Of a stretch of 51,852 nt of DNA, positions 1 to 8,415 are shown piece by piece. A program made the translations under genes and the position numbers. The stretch is from Pseudomonadota bacterium (lineage in GTDB: Bacteria; Desulfobacterota; Syntrophorhabdia; Syntrophorhabdales; Syntrophorhabdaceae): positions 1-51,852 of the forward strand of contig JAPLKC010000096.1 of NCBI GenBank assembly GCA_026388255.1, in the 5' to 3' direction. Position 1 is the stretch's first letter; each line of letters starts with the position of its first letter. The notes under the pieces were generated by a model. That model did not search any database, was not told the DNA's origin, and saw only the letters and a program-made list of their open reading frames with translations.

Positions 1-2
1 TT

Positions 3-842
3 CTCCTTATCTATACCCACGGTTCAGTCTCTGCCCTTATCATCATGTACTCGATCAATGTCTTTCTCACCTTTTCTCTGTCCCAGTTTGGAATGGTCCG
101 TTTCTTTATAAAAAACAAAGGGGTTGATCGGGGCTGGAAGAAACATATAGCTATTCATATTATAGGTCTCATCCTTTGCTTAACTATCCTTATAATAACC
201 ATCTATGAGAAATTCGGAGAAGGCGGATGGGTTACGCTCTTTGTTACATCACTGGTAATAGGCTTATGTTACATAATTCGTAACCACTACAAGAGAGTGC
301 AGGTGGCTATGCGCAAACTCGGAGATATATTGACGGATATACCACCTTCCGGCCCGTTCAATAATGACCCAGTAAACCCGAAAGACATGACAGCCATTCT
401 GCTTGTAAGCGGATTCAGCGGGTTTGGCCTCCATACGCTGCTTTCTATAGTCCGGAATTTTCCCAACGTATACAAAAACTATATCTTTGTCTCTGTTGCA
501 GAGGTTGATTCCGGCACATTTAAAGGCATCGCCGAGATAGAAGCCTTAAAGAAGTCAGTTGAACAAGATCTGATTAAATATGTTAAAACAACCCGTCAAC
601 ATGGATTTCCTGCTGACTACGCTACTGATTTAGGAGCTGACGTAATAGAAACCGTAACTGATCTCGTTGAAGCTACAGTTAATAAATTTCCGAGGTCGAC
701 GGTTTTTACCGGAAAACTCGTATTCCAACATGAGCATCCATTTCAAAAGCTGCTGCACAATGAAACTGCGCATGCTATTCAGAGGCGTCTGCAATGGGAT
801 GGGATCACTACCGTCATACTGCCGATTCGGGTAACCATTTAA
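3..842 (+). CDS. APC-type amino acid permease, C-terminal part (5' truncated by window edge)
   Basis: The open frame runs to the left edge of the window, so only the C-terminal part of the protein is present; the first internal Met is at 45. The start shows the last transmembrane helices of an APC-superfamily permease, with a THGSVSALI-type loop followed by a helix and two more hydrophobic segments (roughly GLILCLTILIITI and VTLFVTSLVIGLCYI). These are followed by a soluble domain of about 160 residues, beginning near AILLVSGFSGFG, that resembles the cytoplasmic USP-like tails of some permeases. The protein probably imports an amino acid or related solute across the inner membrane. The substrate cannot be read from this fragment. 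Family assignment is by motif memory. Confidence 0.7.
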   Translation, partial: LLIYTHGSVSALIIMYSINVFLTFSLSQFGMVRFFIKNKGVDRGWKKHIAIHIIGLILCLTILIITIYEKFGEGGWVTLFVTSLVIGLCYIIRNHYKRVQVAMRKLGDILTDIPPSGPFNNDPVNPKDMTAILLVSGFSGFGLHTLLSIVRNFPNVYKNYIFVSVAEVDSGTFKGIAEIEALKKSVEQDLIKYVKTTRQHGFPADYATDLGADVIETVTDLVEATVNKFPRSTVFTGKLVFQHEHPFQKLLHNETAHAIQRRLQWDGITTVILPIRVTI

Positions 843-896
843 CATAACTTCTTTCGGAATGATAAATAATGGCGGGTTTTTACGAGAGGTATATCG

Positions 897-960
897 GGTA
901 TGGTGATACGGGCGGACATGCAGAGAACTAACTATCAAGGTGACCCCGTATCCACATACC
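897..960. repeat. Imperfect inverted repeat in intergenic space
   Basis: The arms 897-912 and 945-960 are reverse complements at 14 of 16 positions and are separated by 32 bases. The repeat lies downstream of the permease and ahead of the 3' end of the convergent small gene. No T-tract follows on either strand, so a transcription barrier or RNA-stabilising role is only an inference. A second short dyad, TTGATC-AGC-GATCAA, sits at 989-1003 and overlaps the stop codon of the convergent gene. Confidence 0.45.
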
Positions 961-999
961 ATGCCATATATAATCTGATCAATCCAAGTTGATCAGCGA

Positions 1000-1326
1000 T
1001 CAAGCATTAACGGTCAGGGGCATCGTGTCACGGTCATCTGCATTCCAATCCGGAAAGGGTTCTCTATTGATTCTCCTTATATCCTTGCCAATCTCAAGTT
1101 TTATTGCGTTGCCATCCACCAGAGAGCTGCATCCGAATATTTCTATAAGCATAGTCTCCATGGCATTTCCGGCCAGGTAAAATTCTGTTTCGATCCCTTT
1201 TATCCGGCTGATTGAATGGATTTTGGCTACCCTCTTATCGGGAGAGGTGCAACCGAATATTTCTATAAGCACTTCTTCCATTGTTTTGTTGTTTATATCA
1301 GATTCCAGATTCCATTTCATAGCCAT
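1000..1326 (-). CDS. Small protein of unknown function with internal repeat
   Basis: The protein is about 108 residues and I do not recognise the family. The start is placed at 1326 because an AAGGAGGG ribosome site ends 4 bases before it; the next codon but one is also ATG, at 1320, with better spacing. The motif LIEIFGC followed by T/S-S occurs twice, about 40 residues apart. At the DNA level a 19-base stretch (ending near 1151 and near 1271) is duplicated exactly, so the two halves look like an internal duplication. There is no signal peptide or membrane segment. It is divergent from the sigma-54 activator at 1579, with a long palindrome between the two genes, which suggests shared regulation. 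Confidence 0.5.
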   Translation of the reverse strand: MAMKWNLESDINNKTMEEVLIEIFGCTSPDKRVAKIHSISRIKGIETEFYLAGNAMETMLIEIFGCSSLVDGNAIKLEIGKDIRRINREPFPDWNADDRDTMPLTVNA

Positions 1327-1438
1327 GGCACCCTCCTTATATTCTGACTTCATTATCATACATTACTCAATAAGCAAGGATTGTGCCAAATACCAATTAA
1401 CTGTATGATCAATACGTTATGGATATAGAGACTATATA

Positions 1439-1507
1439 TCTATCATATTTAACAGATGTTAACTGACACATATCTCAGTACTGATAATATCTGTTAAATA
1501 TGATAGA
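1439..1507. promoter_or_regulatory. Long perfect palindrome upstream of sigma-54 activator gene
   Basis: Two 19-base arms (1439-1457 and 1489-1507) are exact reverse complements, separated by 31 bases. The arms carry the core ATTTAACAGAT. The spacer holds a further 10-base palindrome, TCAGTACTGA. The element ends 6 bases before a plausible -35 box at 1514, in the divergent intergenic region. It could be a paired operator or enhancer-type site for the activator itself. It could also be a hairpin, although no T-tract follows. The role is inference; the symmetry is seen directly. Confidence 0.6.
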
Positions 1508-1513
1508 ATATTA

Positions 1514-1543
1514 TTTACATAGTTATATGAAATCCTGTAAAAT
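1514..1543 (+). promoter_or_regulatory. Candidate sigma-70 promoter for the sigma-54 activator gene
   Basis: TTTACA (1514-1519) and TAAAAT (1538-1543) are separated by 18 bases. The start codon follows 35 bases after the -10 box. The palindrome at 1439-1507 lies directly upstream. Assigned by sequence match only. Confidence 0.4.
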
Positions 1544-1578
1544 GCTAAATATGACAAGGTTCTTCTGGTAAAAGTTCT

Positions 1579-3129
1579 ATGAAGATAGATGAAAACCTGT
1601 TTTTCAGAGAAACTACATTACGTATATGCGGGAGCCTCGAGATTGAAAAGGCACTCTGGCATTGTTTCCTTTACGTCCGTAACATCATACCCACTGACGA
1701 ACTTATTCTGACCGAATATAACCACAGCACGGGAACATTAGATGTAGTTGCAACCGCGTATGAGGATGGCGGCATTTCAAGTACGGATAAAATCCCCATG
1801 CCCCCGCATCTTCAGAGACAACTGGAAGACCCCTTCAAATTCCCGCGGGTAAGGACATCGGACGATGTATACAAGGATGAAATACTTGCAATCGTTGCCG
1901 GAAAGTACCGTTGGACTGACTCCTCCATTATCGTTGGACGGCTTATTGTTGAAAATAAATTTGTCGGGTCTTTAATTGGCAGGGCAACCGGGAAAGGACG
2001 ATACACGGAAGATGATGCAAAACTATGGTCACTTATAAATGAGCCTGCGGCAGTTGCCCTTGCCAATAGTCGTCGCTATATGGAATTGATGAAGCTTAAA
2101 GAGATGCTTGCAGACGACAGTAAATATTTTCAGAACGAATTACGACGTGGTTTCAGCGAAGAGATCATAGGCGCTGAATTCGGCCTGAAAGGGGTAATGG
2201 AACAAATCTTGAAAGTGGCGCCTCAGTCGAGTCCCGTATTACTTTATGGTGAGACAGGCACCGGTAAGGAACTTATTGCCAATGCAATTCACAATTATTC
2301 AACTATAAACAATGGACCTCTTATAAAGGTCAACTGCGGGGCCATACCCGAATCTCTTATCGACAGCGAGCTTTTCGGTCATGAAAAAGGCGCCTTCACC
2401 GGCGCCCTATCCCAACAAAGAGGCAGATTTGAACGTGCCGATGGAGGCACCATCTTTCTCGATGAAGTCAGCGAACTGCCTTTTCATGCCCAGGTTCGCC
2501 TGCTCAGAGTCCTTCAGGAGAAAGAAATAGAGCGCGTTGGCGGAACCCATTCCATAAAAGTCGAAATACGGATTATCTCTGCTACCAATAAGGACCTCAA
2601 GACACTTGTAAAAGAAAACCTTTTCAGGGACGATCTGTACTACCGCTTATGTGTGTTTCCCATATATATCCCGCCCCTCAGGGAACGCAAGGTTGATATC
2701 CCGGGCCTTATTGATTATTTCATGCGAAAAAAGGCAATTGAAATCGGCTTGCATTTTAAACCGGCCCTTTTGCCCGGCACCATGGAACTACTTGTTGATT
2801 ATGACTGGCCGGGCAACGTAAGGGAGTTGAGCAATGTCCTCGAGCGCGCGATTATTATTCACGGCGGGAGACCACTGAGCTTCGAAGACATTGTCGGCAT
2901 ACAGATACACAGCAATGAGCAGTCGGAATACATGGGGTACAGCCAGGAAAACAATGATCTGTCACTCAACAACATTGAAACACAGCATATCAGAATGGCT
3001 TTGAAAATGGCCGGGGGAAGGGTGGAGGGACAAAAAGGGGCAGCCGCCATCCTGGGGATAAATCCCGGTACCTTGCGGCACAGGATGAGGAAGTTGAGTA
3101 TCCCATTCGGCAGGGCAGCAAAAACATAG
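1579..3129 (+). CDS. Sigma-54-dependent transcriptional activator (GAF, AAA+, Fis-type HTH)
   Basis: This 516-residue protein has an N-terminal GAF-like sensory domain (about 1-175), a short linker, a sigma-54 interaction AAA+ domain (about 195-430) and a C-terminal Fis-type helix-turn-helix (about 470-512). Visible motifs are Walker A GETGTGKE near 224, the sigma-54 contact loop GAFTGA near 271 and Walker B TIFLDE near 293. Such FhlA/NifA-type activators remodel RNA polymerase-sigma-54 at -24/-12 promoters in response to a small-molecule signal. It has no linked kinase, and the GAF domain replaces a receiver, so it probably senses a ligand directly. The two genes that follow in the same direction are the obvious candidate targets, but I could not find a convincing GG-N10-GC promoter before them. 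The ribosome site is weak. Confidence 0.9.
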   Translation: MKIDENLFFRETTLRICGSLEIEKALWHCFLYVRNIIPTDELILTEYNHSTGTLDVVATAYEDGGISSTDKIPMPPHLQRQLEDPFKFPRVRTSDDVYKDEILAIVAGKYRWTDSSIIVGRLIVENKFVGSLIGRATGKGRYTEDDAKLWSLINEPAAVALANSRRYMELMKLKEMLADDSKYFQNELRRGFSEEIIGAEFGLKGVMEQILKVAPQSSPVLLYGETGTGKELIANAIHNYSTINNGPLIKVNCGAIPESLIDSELFGHEKGAFTGALSQQRGRFERADGGTIFLDEVSELPFHAQVRLLRVLQEKEIERVGGTHSIKVEIRIISATNKDLKTLVKENLFRDDLYYRLCVFPIYIPPLRERKVDIPGLIDYFMRKKAIEIGLHFKPALLPGTMELLVDYDWPGNVRELSNVLERAIIIHGGRPLSFEDIVGIQIHSNEQSEYMGYSQENNDLSLNNIETQHIRMALKMAGGRVEGQKGAAAILGINPGTLRHRMRKLSIPFGRAAKT

Positions 3130-3203
3130 TCCGGAAAACCTCATCGCAATCAATGAAGAAAAACGGGATATCGTATGATCCCGATAAATAATGGGGGTGA
3201 ATT

Positions 3204-4190
3204 ATGGATATGGAATTTCATTATTACATTACTTGCATCATCGCACGCAGGGCTGGTTTCAAGCCGGAAGATGCCCGGATAATCGCATACTCATCACAGT
3301 ACACCGATGACAATGATACAATATATAAAATTCACAAAGGCCACCCGGATGAATATTTAAACTATATCAGCCAAACAATGGATATCTTTAATCCGCAGAA
3401 AGAATATATGAGGATCTACCCGGTTTTTCATTTCATGCCGGGAACATTAACAGAGATTACCGGCAATACTGCCCATCGACGCGACGGCAAGCTTCATATA
3501 ATGAATACCATACCCGATAATCTTAACAGCAAACAACTGCTTCAAGCTGCCCTTTATTCTCGTAACCCTTACAGCATAGGTATAGCCACACATATGTATG
3601 CAGACACCTTTGCTCATCAGAATTTTGTCGGATTTAATGAAGGCTTCAATGAAATGAAAGGCATTATTGAAAACCTTATTCCCAATATCGGACACGCCGA
3701 TGCCAAACATAAACCGGATGTGCCGGGCTTAATTTGGGAAGATGAACGCCTTGTTCCAAGTCACTCGGAAATAGACAACAAGAAACGTTTCCTTGACGCA
3801 GCTCGATGCATCTATGAAAAATACACCAATTTTCTCAACACTCCTGATGATAGCAGCTATTTAATAGCCCAGATAGATGAAGCAATCGGCACATATGACA
3901 ACAGCAAGGAAGATCGTATTAATCAATATAAGGCCTTGATCGGCAACGATTTTATTGAATACGATAAAAAACAATGGTTTAAAGAGGCAATTGATTTTGT
4001 GAATGATGAAATCCTGTATTCAGGTGGTGAATATAATGTTCCTACAAGTGAAACAGGGTGGGTCTGGAAGGGAAATTACAAAGAAACAGACTGGTACAGA
4101 TTTCAGGAAGCCGTAAAAACTTACCAATGGTTGGCAATGGATACAGTGATCGGCCCGATTTTCGCTAAAATGGAATTTAAGGGAATATAA
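3204..4190 (+). CDS. DUF6765-like protein, related in motif to zinc-dependent phospholipase C
   Basis: The 328-residue protein begins with a FHYYITCIIARRAGF-type stretch and has an HMYADTFAH motif near residue 130. From memory this matches the DUF6765 family, whose spaced His and Asp residues recall zinc-dependent phospholipase C (H-x3-D-x3-H). It has no signal peptide, so it probably acts in the cytoplasm. A GGGGGTGA ribosome site lies 4 bases before the start. It follows the sigma-54 activator by about 75 bases and precedes a phospholipase A2-like lipoprotein, so the pair may act on lipid or another ester. Substrate and activity are unproven. Family recall is moderate, and the metal-site reading is inference. 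Confidence 0.55.
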   Translation: MDMEFHYYITCIIARRAGFKPEDARIIAYSSQYTDDNDTIYKIHKGHPDEYLNYISQTMDIFNPQKEYMRIYPVFHFMPGTLTEITGNTAHRRDGKLHIMNTIPDNLNSKQLLQAALYSRNPYSIGIATHMYADTFAHQNFVGFNEGFNEMKGIIENLIPNIGHADAKHKPDVPGLIWEDERLVPSHSEIDNKKRFLDAARCIYEKYTNFLNTPDDSSYLIAQIDEAIGTYDNSKEDRINQYKALIGNDFIEYDKKQWFKEAIDFVNDEILYSGGEYNVPTSETGWVWKGNYKETDWYRFQEAVKTYQWLAMDTVIGPIFAKMEFKGI

Positions 4191-4249
4191 ATAGACCATC
4201 CAGTTGCAAGCAGCGGGTTGTTCTTACGGGCATAATGAGGTAACAGATT

Positions 4250-4672
4250 ATGAAAAAGTTGCTCAGGTTGTTTTTATATTTATTGTGTTTCTCTATGCTG
4301 TTTGCCGGCTGTGCGGGACATTCAAACGAGGTCAGCAAAATAGCCGCTGATATTTACTCCGGAAGCAACATAAAGGAACCGCTTCCTTCTCATGCCTTTA
4401 AATCCGACGGCTGCTCATGTTTCCCTGACGGCAACTGGGTGGAATGTTGTATCAAGCACGATCTGGCATACTGGGCAGGCGGCACCCGTGAGGAAAGATT
4501 GAATGCCGATGGAGAGTTGAAAAAGTGCGTATCGGAGAAAGGCCATCCAATAACAGCTTTTTTTATGTACTACGGTGTCAGGGCAGGCGGCGTATGGTGG
4601 CTGCCGACTCCTTTCCGGTGGGGTTTCGGCTGGGATTACCCGCAGTCAGGACCTCCGAACAAGCCATACTGA
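4250..4672 (+). CDS. Lipoprotein with phospholipase A2-type catalytic motif
   Basis: The protein has 140 residues. Residues 1-20 form a lipoprotein signal ending in LFAGC, with Cys21 as the lipidation site. Further in, a Cys-rich segment contains ECCIKHDLAYW, with His70-Asp71 placed like the catalytic CCxxHD of secreted phospholipase A2; Cys55 and Cys57 may form the disulfides. The C-terminal VRAGG and PTPFRWGFGW stretches are typical of the bacterial relatives I recall. It is probably anchored in the envelope and may hydrolyse phospholipid or simply share the fold. Similar genes are often misnamed as oxidoreductases. It lies 59 bases after the DUF6765-like gene on the same strand, and its ribosome site TGAGG is 10 bases from the start. 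Confidence 0.7.
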   Translation: MKKLLRLFLYLLCFSMLFAGCAGHSNEVSKIAADIYSGSNIKEPLPSHAFKSDGCSCFPDGNWVECCIKHDLAYWAGGTREERLNADGELKKCVSEKGHPITAFFMYYGVRAGGVWWLPTPFRWGFGWDYPQSGPPNKPY

Positions 4673-4704
4673 GATCAATGGGCTTCAACTTAAATTCCCG
4701 TCTC

Positions 4705-5556
4705 TCATTTATACTGTATATCCCCAAGCCTCGGATGCATCCTGTATTGAAACCCGAACTCGACAGGAACATCCCCCGATAATTTCTTGACAATTTCTTC
4801 GATATTTTTCTTGTCGTCTATGTTGTGCACGACACCACCTGCAACCAACCCGTATTCCACAAGACCTTCTTCTTTAAATCCTACCTCAAGTGTTGATACG
4901 GACAGGTCAGAGTTTATTGCGATTTCCGCCCTTATTTTTGCTGCAAGGGCCTTTAACTGTAGCACTTTGCCTGTCTTTTCCGTATATACTTTATCTCTTT
5001 TTTCAAGCTCTTCTTTTACAATATTGATAATTTCATCATATGTTTTAGTGCTTGTATCAAAAACAAAATCGTATTGTTCAGGGTCATCCCAGGCACTTCC
5101 ATAAATCAGATAGACAGCGCCTGCCATCTCTTTATCAGCCTTTTCTATGAGAAATCGGGCGTCTTCACTGTTATTGATTTCCTGCCATCGCATTACATTT
5201 TCAATCCTCTTTTTAATTGGCGCTGTCGTCCGTATCCTCAAAGCATGTGGCATCCCGTTCAAAAGGAAATTGCCGCCTCTTCCCATAATCACAACCCTGT
5301 CATGCAAAGCATAATTAAGAATGTGACTTTGATTTAAAGCCACAAAACCCCTGTAAGACCATTCATATCTCTCGATAACAGTCGGTTGATTTTCGTCAAG
5401 ATATTTTGTCAGCTCCTCCCAACTGGCGCCCACCTTCTTCATATCCTCAAGAATCAGTTTTCTGTCAACATATCCATAATCCAAGAGCCCGGCTATGCTT
5501 TTGCCGATCTCTTTGCCACCGCTTCCGTATTCCCTTGCTATCGTCAGTATGGCCAT
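4705..5556 (-). CDS. Cytidylate kinase-like protein with C-terminal BON-like domain
   Basis: The 283-residue protein opens with TIAREYGSGGKEIG, a glycine-rich P-loop-like motif of the Cytidylate_kin2 family, then carries RYEWSYRGFVALNQS and VVIMGRGGNFLL, which are diagnostic of this subfamily. The last 70 or so residues (VSTLEVGF to GFQYR) look like a BON-type alpha-beta repeat. Whether it phosphorylates CMP is doubtful, because these relatives lack tested activity. A close paralogue with the same architecture is encoded at 12927-13727, next to a TerC protein. Here it is the last gene after an ArsB/NhaD-type permease, so both copies sit beside membrane transport genes. The AAGGAGGGGCT ribosome site fixes the start. 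It converges with the lipoprotein gene. Confidence 0.75.
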   Translation of the reverse strand: MAILTIAREYGSGGKEIGKSIAGLLDYGYVDRKLILEDMKKVGASWEELTKYLDENQPTVIERYEWSYRGFVALNQSHILNYALHDRVVIMGRGGNFLLNGMPHALRIRTTAPIKKRIENVMRWQEINNSEDARFLIEKADKEMAGAVYLIYGSAWDDPEQYDFVFDTSTKTYDEIINIVKEELEKRDKVYTEKTGKVLQLKALAAKIRAEIAINSDLSVSTLEVGFKEEGLVEYGLVAGGVVHNIDDKKNIEEIVKKLSGDVPVEFGFQYRMHPRLGDIQYK

Positions 5557-5590
5557 AGCCCCTCCTTGTAAATGTCTTTTTTGGAAGAAT

Positions 5591-6925
5591 CTATTTCTGA
5601 AATGGGATCACCCAGACCAGCATTGCCGGGATATAACAAAAAATCAGCGATATAATAACATAGGGCACTGTAATGCCCAGAAATTCTTTTAAACCGACCT
5701 TTCTCTGGTCTTCTTTCTCACCCATGCTTTTGGCTACAAATAATGCAGGGGCACCTGCAACAGTCAGGTTACTGCCCAACGTACCGGCCCATAATAACAT
5801 CCAGTACAACGGCCAGGGGTTCATCCCCGTATCTTTTGCGAGGTCTCTGATGACATAGAGCATGGTAAGGATATAGGCATCATGCTCCACAATACCCACG
5901 ATTGGGGCCGTTACCCAGTAGAGAGCTGTTGCGCCCCCTATCAGGCTTTTCTGGATCAATGGAGTAATTGCATTGGATACGAGTTTTATCACCCCGGCAT
6001 GTTCCAGACCGCCAACCAAAGCAAAAAGAGAAACGTAAAAGAATATGGCCCTCCAGTCCAACTCTGAAAATACCTGTTCAACATTGGGAATTTCCAGGGT
6101 AAAACGGTCCTTAAAAACTTCAAATATAAGCATGATTGCCATAGCGCCCCACATGGCAATAAACCCGAGGGTATAACCGAATATTGGTCTTAAGGCCATA
6201 GCAACGATTGTGAGCACAAAGATGCTGCAAGTGATTATGGCAAAGGGTTTATCCTTTATATGGTCAAGGGGTTTTTCCTCAGACATGGATGCAACATCCA
6301 TGCGTATATCCTTGTACTTTTTTGAAAATATCCAGTAAAAAGATCCGCATGTAATAATGTATGAGATACAGAGGATAAAAAATGATGAGGGCCGCCCCAG
6401 ATACCACAGGAAACCGCTGAATTCTATGCCTGAAACACTGTGGAGCATCTGTGGAGGCAAATCACCCAACAGCATTGCCGTACCCATGAAGTTTGCGCAT
6501 AAACCGACGAACATGACAGGCGCAAAAGCAGGAAAATTGAATCGTCGACATGCATGAAACACAACAGGCGCGAACATGAGGACAACTACTACATTGTCGA
6601 TCAGCATTGATACAAATCCGGCAAGCATACCAAGGACTGTTACAAAAATTGCCACGTTTCCCTTGGACATCTTTAAGATAATAGCAGCCAGAAAGTCCGG
6701 CACACCGGATTTACCGAAATAGCCCGATATAATCCATATGCTCAGGAGTATGGCTATGACATTCCAGTCAACAATCTTAAAGGCATCAATATCGCTGTAA
6801 ATGCCGACAAAGATCATCAGAATGATCCCTGAGAGCGCAGCGATGACGCTGTCAATCCAACCGGTGATTACAAGGATGATACTGGCGAGGAAGATAACGC
6901 TTGCTGCAATTTGTATAAAATCCAT
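5591..6925 (-). CDS. ArsB/NhaD-type ion transporter permease
   Basis: This 444-residue integral membrane protein has about 11-12 hydrophobic helices. Loop motifs match the ion transporter superfamily containing ArsB, NhaD and CitMHS: a MLIDNVVVVLMFAP-type helix in the first half and VEHDAYILTMLYV plus a TLGSNLTVAGAPA stretch in the second half. Transported ions could be Na+/H+, arsenite or a dicarboxylate; the sequence does not decide. It lies between oadB upstream, separated by a rho-independent terminator, and the cytidylate-kinase-like gene 34 bases downstream. It therefore probably has its own promoter in the short gap. The ribosome site AGGGGG precedes the ATG. Confidence 0.8.
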   Translation of the reverse strand: MDFIQIAASVIFLASIILVITGWIDSVIAALSGIILMIFVGIYSDIDAFKIVDWNVIAILLSIWIISGYFGKSGVPDFLAAIILKMSKGNVAIFVTVLGMLAGFVSMLIDNVVVVLMFAPVVFHACRRFNFPAFAPVMFVGLCANFMGTAMLLGDLPPQMLHSVSGIEFSGFLWYLGRPSSFFILCISYIITCGSFYWIFSKKYKDIRMDVASMSEEKPLDHIKDKPFAIITCSIFVLTIVAMALRPIFGYTLGFIAMWGAMAIMLIFEVFKDRFTLEIPNVEQVFSELDWRAIFFYVSLFALVGGLEHAGVIKLVSNAITPLIQKSLIGGATALYWVTAPIVGIVEHDAYILTMLYVIRDLAKDTGMNPWPLYWMLLWAGTLGSNLTVAGAPALFVAKSMGEKEDQRKVGLKEFLGITVPYVIISLIFCYIPAMLVWVIPFQK

Positions 6926-6954
6926 GTCTCATTACCCCCTGTTAATTGTGATAC

Positions 6955-6985
6955 AAAAAAGGCGGGAAATAAACCCGCCTTTATT
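6955..6985 (-). terminator. Rho-independent terminator after oadB
   Basis: Read on the minus strand, a 9-base stem AAAGGCGGG/CCCGCCTTT (6974-6982 with 6958-6966) has a 7-base loop and is followed directly by a run of T residues. It sits between the oadB stop codon and the next permease start, so it should end the oadG-oadB transcript. Confidence 0.85.
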
Positions 6986-7026
6986 TGTATCAAATATTTT
7001 AATTAATGTATACAATTTTTTTTAAA

Positions 7027-8166
7027 TCAAATTACTCCCATGGCTTTCAGTACGGACAGCATAACCGCTGCTGCCATAACAGAACCGACCTGGCCGCCTG
7101 CATTGGCGCCCATGGCATGCATAAGAAGATAATTCTTTCTGTTGTACTTCTGACCTTCTTTCTGGACTACACGGGCAGACATGGGGAATGCCGAGATGCC
7201 GGCTGCGCCGATCAAGGGGTTAACCTTTCCGCCTGTCACGTAATAGAGTATCTTTCCGAAGAGTACGCCGCCAACCGTATCAAGGCATATAGCCAAAAGA
7301 CCCAGTGCAAGAATAATTAAGGTTGTAGGTTTAACAAATAACGGTCCGTTCATTGTAGCACCGATTGATAATCCGAGAAATAAGGTAACGATGTTGGCTA
7401 TCTCATTTTCAGATGCTTTGGTAAGTCTGGCAACTGCGCCTGACTCCTTCATGAAATTGCCGAGCATAATCGTTGCAAGAAGCGGTAATCCCATTGGTGC
7501 AATAAGACCACCAACTATTGTGATGACAATCGGGAAAAGCAGCGCTGTGGTATCCGACACTGTCTTCTTGTGTGTCTTCATGATAGTCACACGTTCTTTC
7601 TTTGTGGTAAGCATCCTCATAATCGGCGGCTGAAGCACCGGTACTAATGACATATATGAATATGCCGCAACCGTGCAGGGACCAAGCAGCTCCTTTGCAT
7701 ATTTGGATGCAACAAAGATAACTGTCGGCCCGTCGCAGGCGCCTATAATACCGATAGTAACAGCTTCGTTATAGGGAAAACCCATCCAAAGGGCAAGAAG
7801 AAGTACCAGAAATATACCGAGCTGCCCTGCTGCCCCGAGAAGAAAAGTATAGGGGCTTTCCAGTACAGGCCTGAAATCTGTCATAGCCCCGATACCGACA
7901 AAGATGAGTAAGGGGAACAATTCCGTTATAACGCCCATATCATAGAGGGTCCTGAGAAAGCCTTCTTTTTCCATAAGATCTGCAAGGGGAATATTCACGA
8001 TAATACAACCGAAACCAATGGGAACAAGAAGCAACGGCTCAAAATCCTTTTTAATTCCCAGATAAAGGAGGATTCCACCTATTATCATCATCACCACATT
8101 TGACCAGTGCAGGGCTGAAAAACCTGCTATAAGTCCTGATAAACCACCTAATATTGCTTCAGTCAT
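7027..8166 (-). CDS. oadB: Na+-translocating decarboxylase beta subunit
   Basis: The 379-residue polytopic membrane protein matches the OadB/GcdB/MmdB family. It has the PLLLVPIGFGCIIVN start, GAMTDFRP, an IIGACDGPTVIF re-entrant segment containing the Asp needed for Na+ transport and decarboxylation, and MGANAGGQVGS near the C-terminus. Length is normal for the family. In the full enzyme it couples decarboxylation of a biotin-bound carboxyl group to Na+ export. An OadG-like small subunit gene lies directly upstream, but no alpha (carboxyltransferase) or biotin-carrier gene is visible here, so partners must be encoded elsewhere. The AAAGGAGG ribosome site sits 9 bases before the start. A terminator follows. 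Confidence 0.92.
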   Translation of the reverse strand: MTEAILGGLSGLIAGFSALHWSNVVMMIIGGILLYLGIKKDFEPLLLVPIGFGCIIVNIPLADLMEKEGFLRTLYDMGVITELFPLLIFVGIGAMTDFRPVLESPYTFLLGAAGQLGIFLVLLLALWMGFPYNEAVTIGIIGACDGPTVIFVASKYAKELLGPCTVAAYSYMSLVPVLQPPIMRMLTTKKERVTIMKTHKKTVSDTTALLFPIVITIVGGLIAPMGLPLLATIMLGNFMKESGAVARLTKASENEIANIVTLFLGLSIGATMNGPLFVKPTTLIILALGLLAICLDTVGGVLFGKILYYVTGGKVNPLIGAAGISAFPMSARVVQKEGQKYNRKNYLLMHAMGANAGGQVGSVMAAAVMLSVLKAMGVI

Positions 8167-8183
8167 CTAATTTTCCTCCTTTC

Positions 8184-8318
8184 CTATTCTTCATCTTTTC
8201 TGTACGGAAATATCTTTTTCAAAGCACTCATTATAAAACTGAATAAAATGAGTGTAGCAATTGTTCCGCCCATGCCTACTACAAGCAAGGTTAAACCGAA
8301 TGTCCATTTATCCATCAT
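8184..8318 (-). CDS. OadG-like gamma subunit of Na+ pump decarboxylase (44 residues)
   Basis: A short open frame of 44 codons plus stop reads M-M-D-K-W-T-F-G-L-T-L-L-V-V-G-M-G-G-T and continues as one hydrophobic helix with a charged tail ending RKDEE. The FGLTLLVVGMG stretch is typical of OadG/sodium-pump gamma subunits, which are single-span proteins that assemble the alpha and beta subunits. A GAGGAGG ribosome site lies 7 bases before the first ATG at 8318; the second ATG at 8315 is also possible. The stop is 17 bases before the oadB start, which places both in one operon. It is shorter than typical OadG (about 80 residues or more), so it may be a minimal version. Confidence 0.8.
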   Translation of the reverse strand: MMDKWTFGLTLLVVGMGGTIATLILFSFIMSALKKIFPYRKDEE

Positions 8319-8415
8319 AAGCCTGCCTCCTCGGGGTTTGATATTTTGTCTTGTTATTCATAAATAATTAACTAATATATTGTCAAGAGAATTATTTCAC
8401 AAATCGCCACATGTC

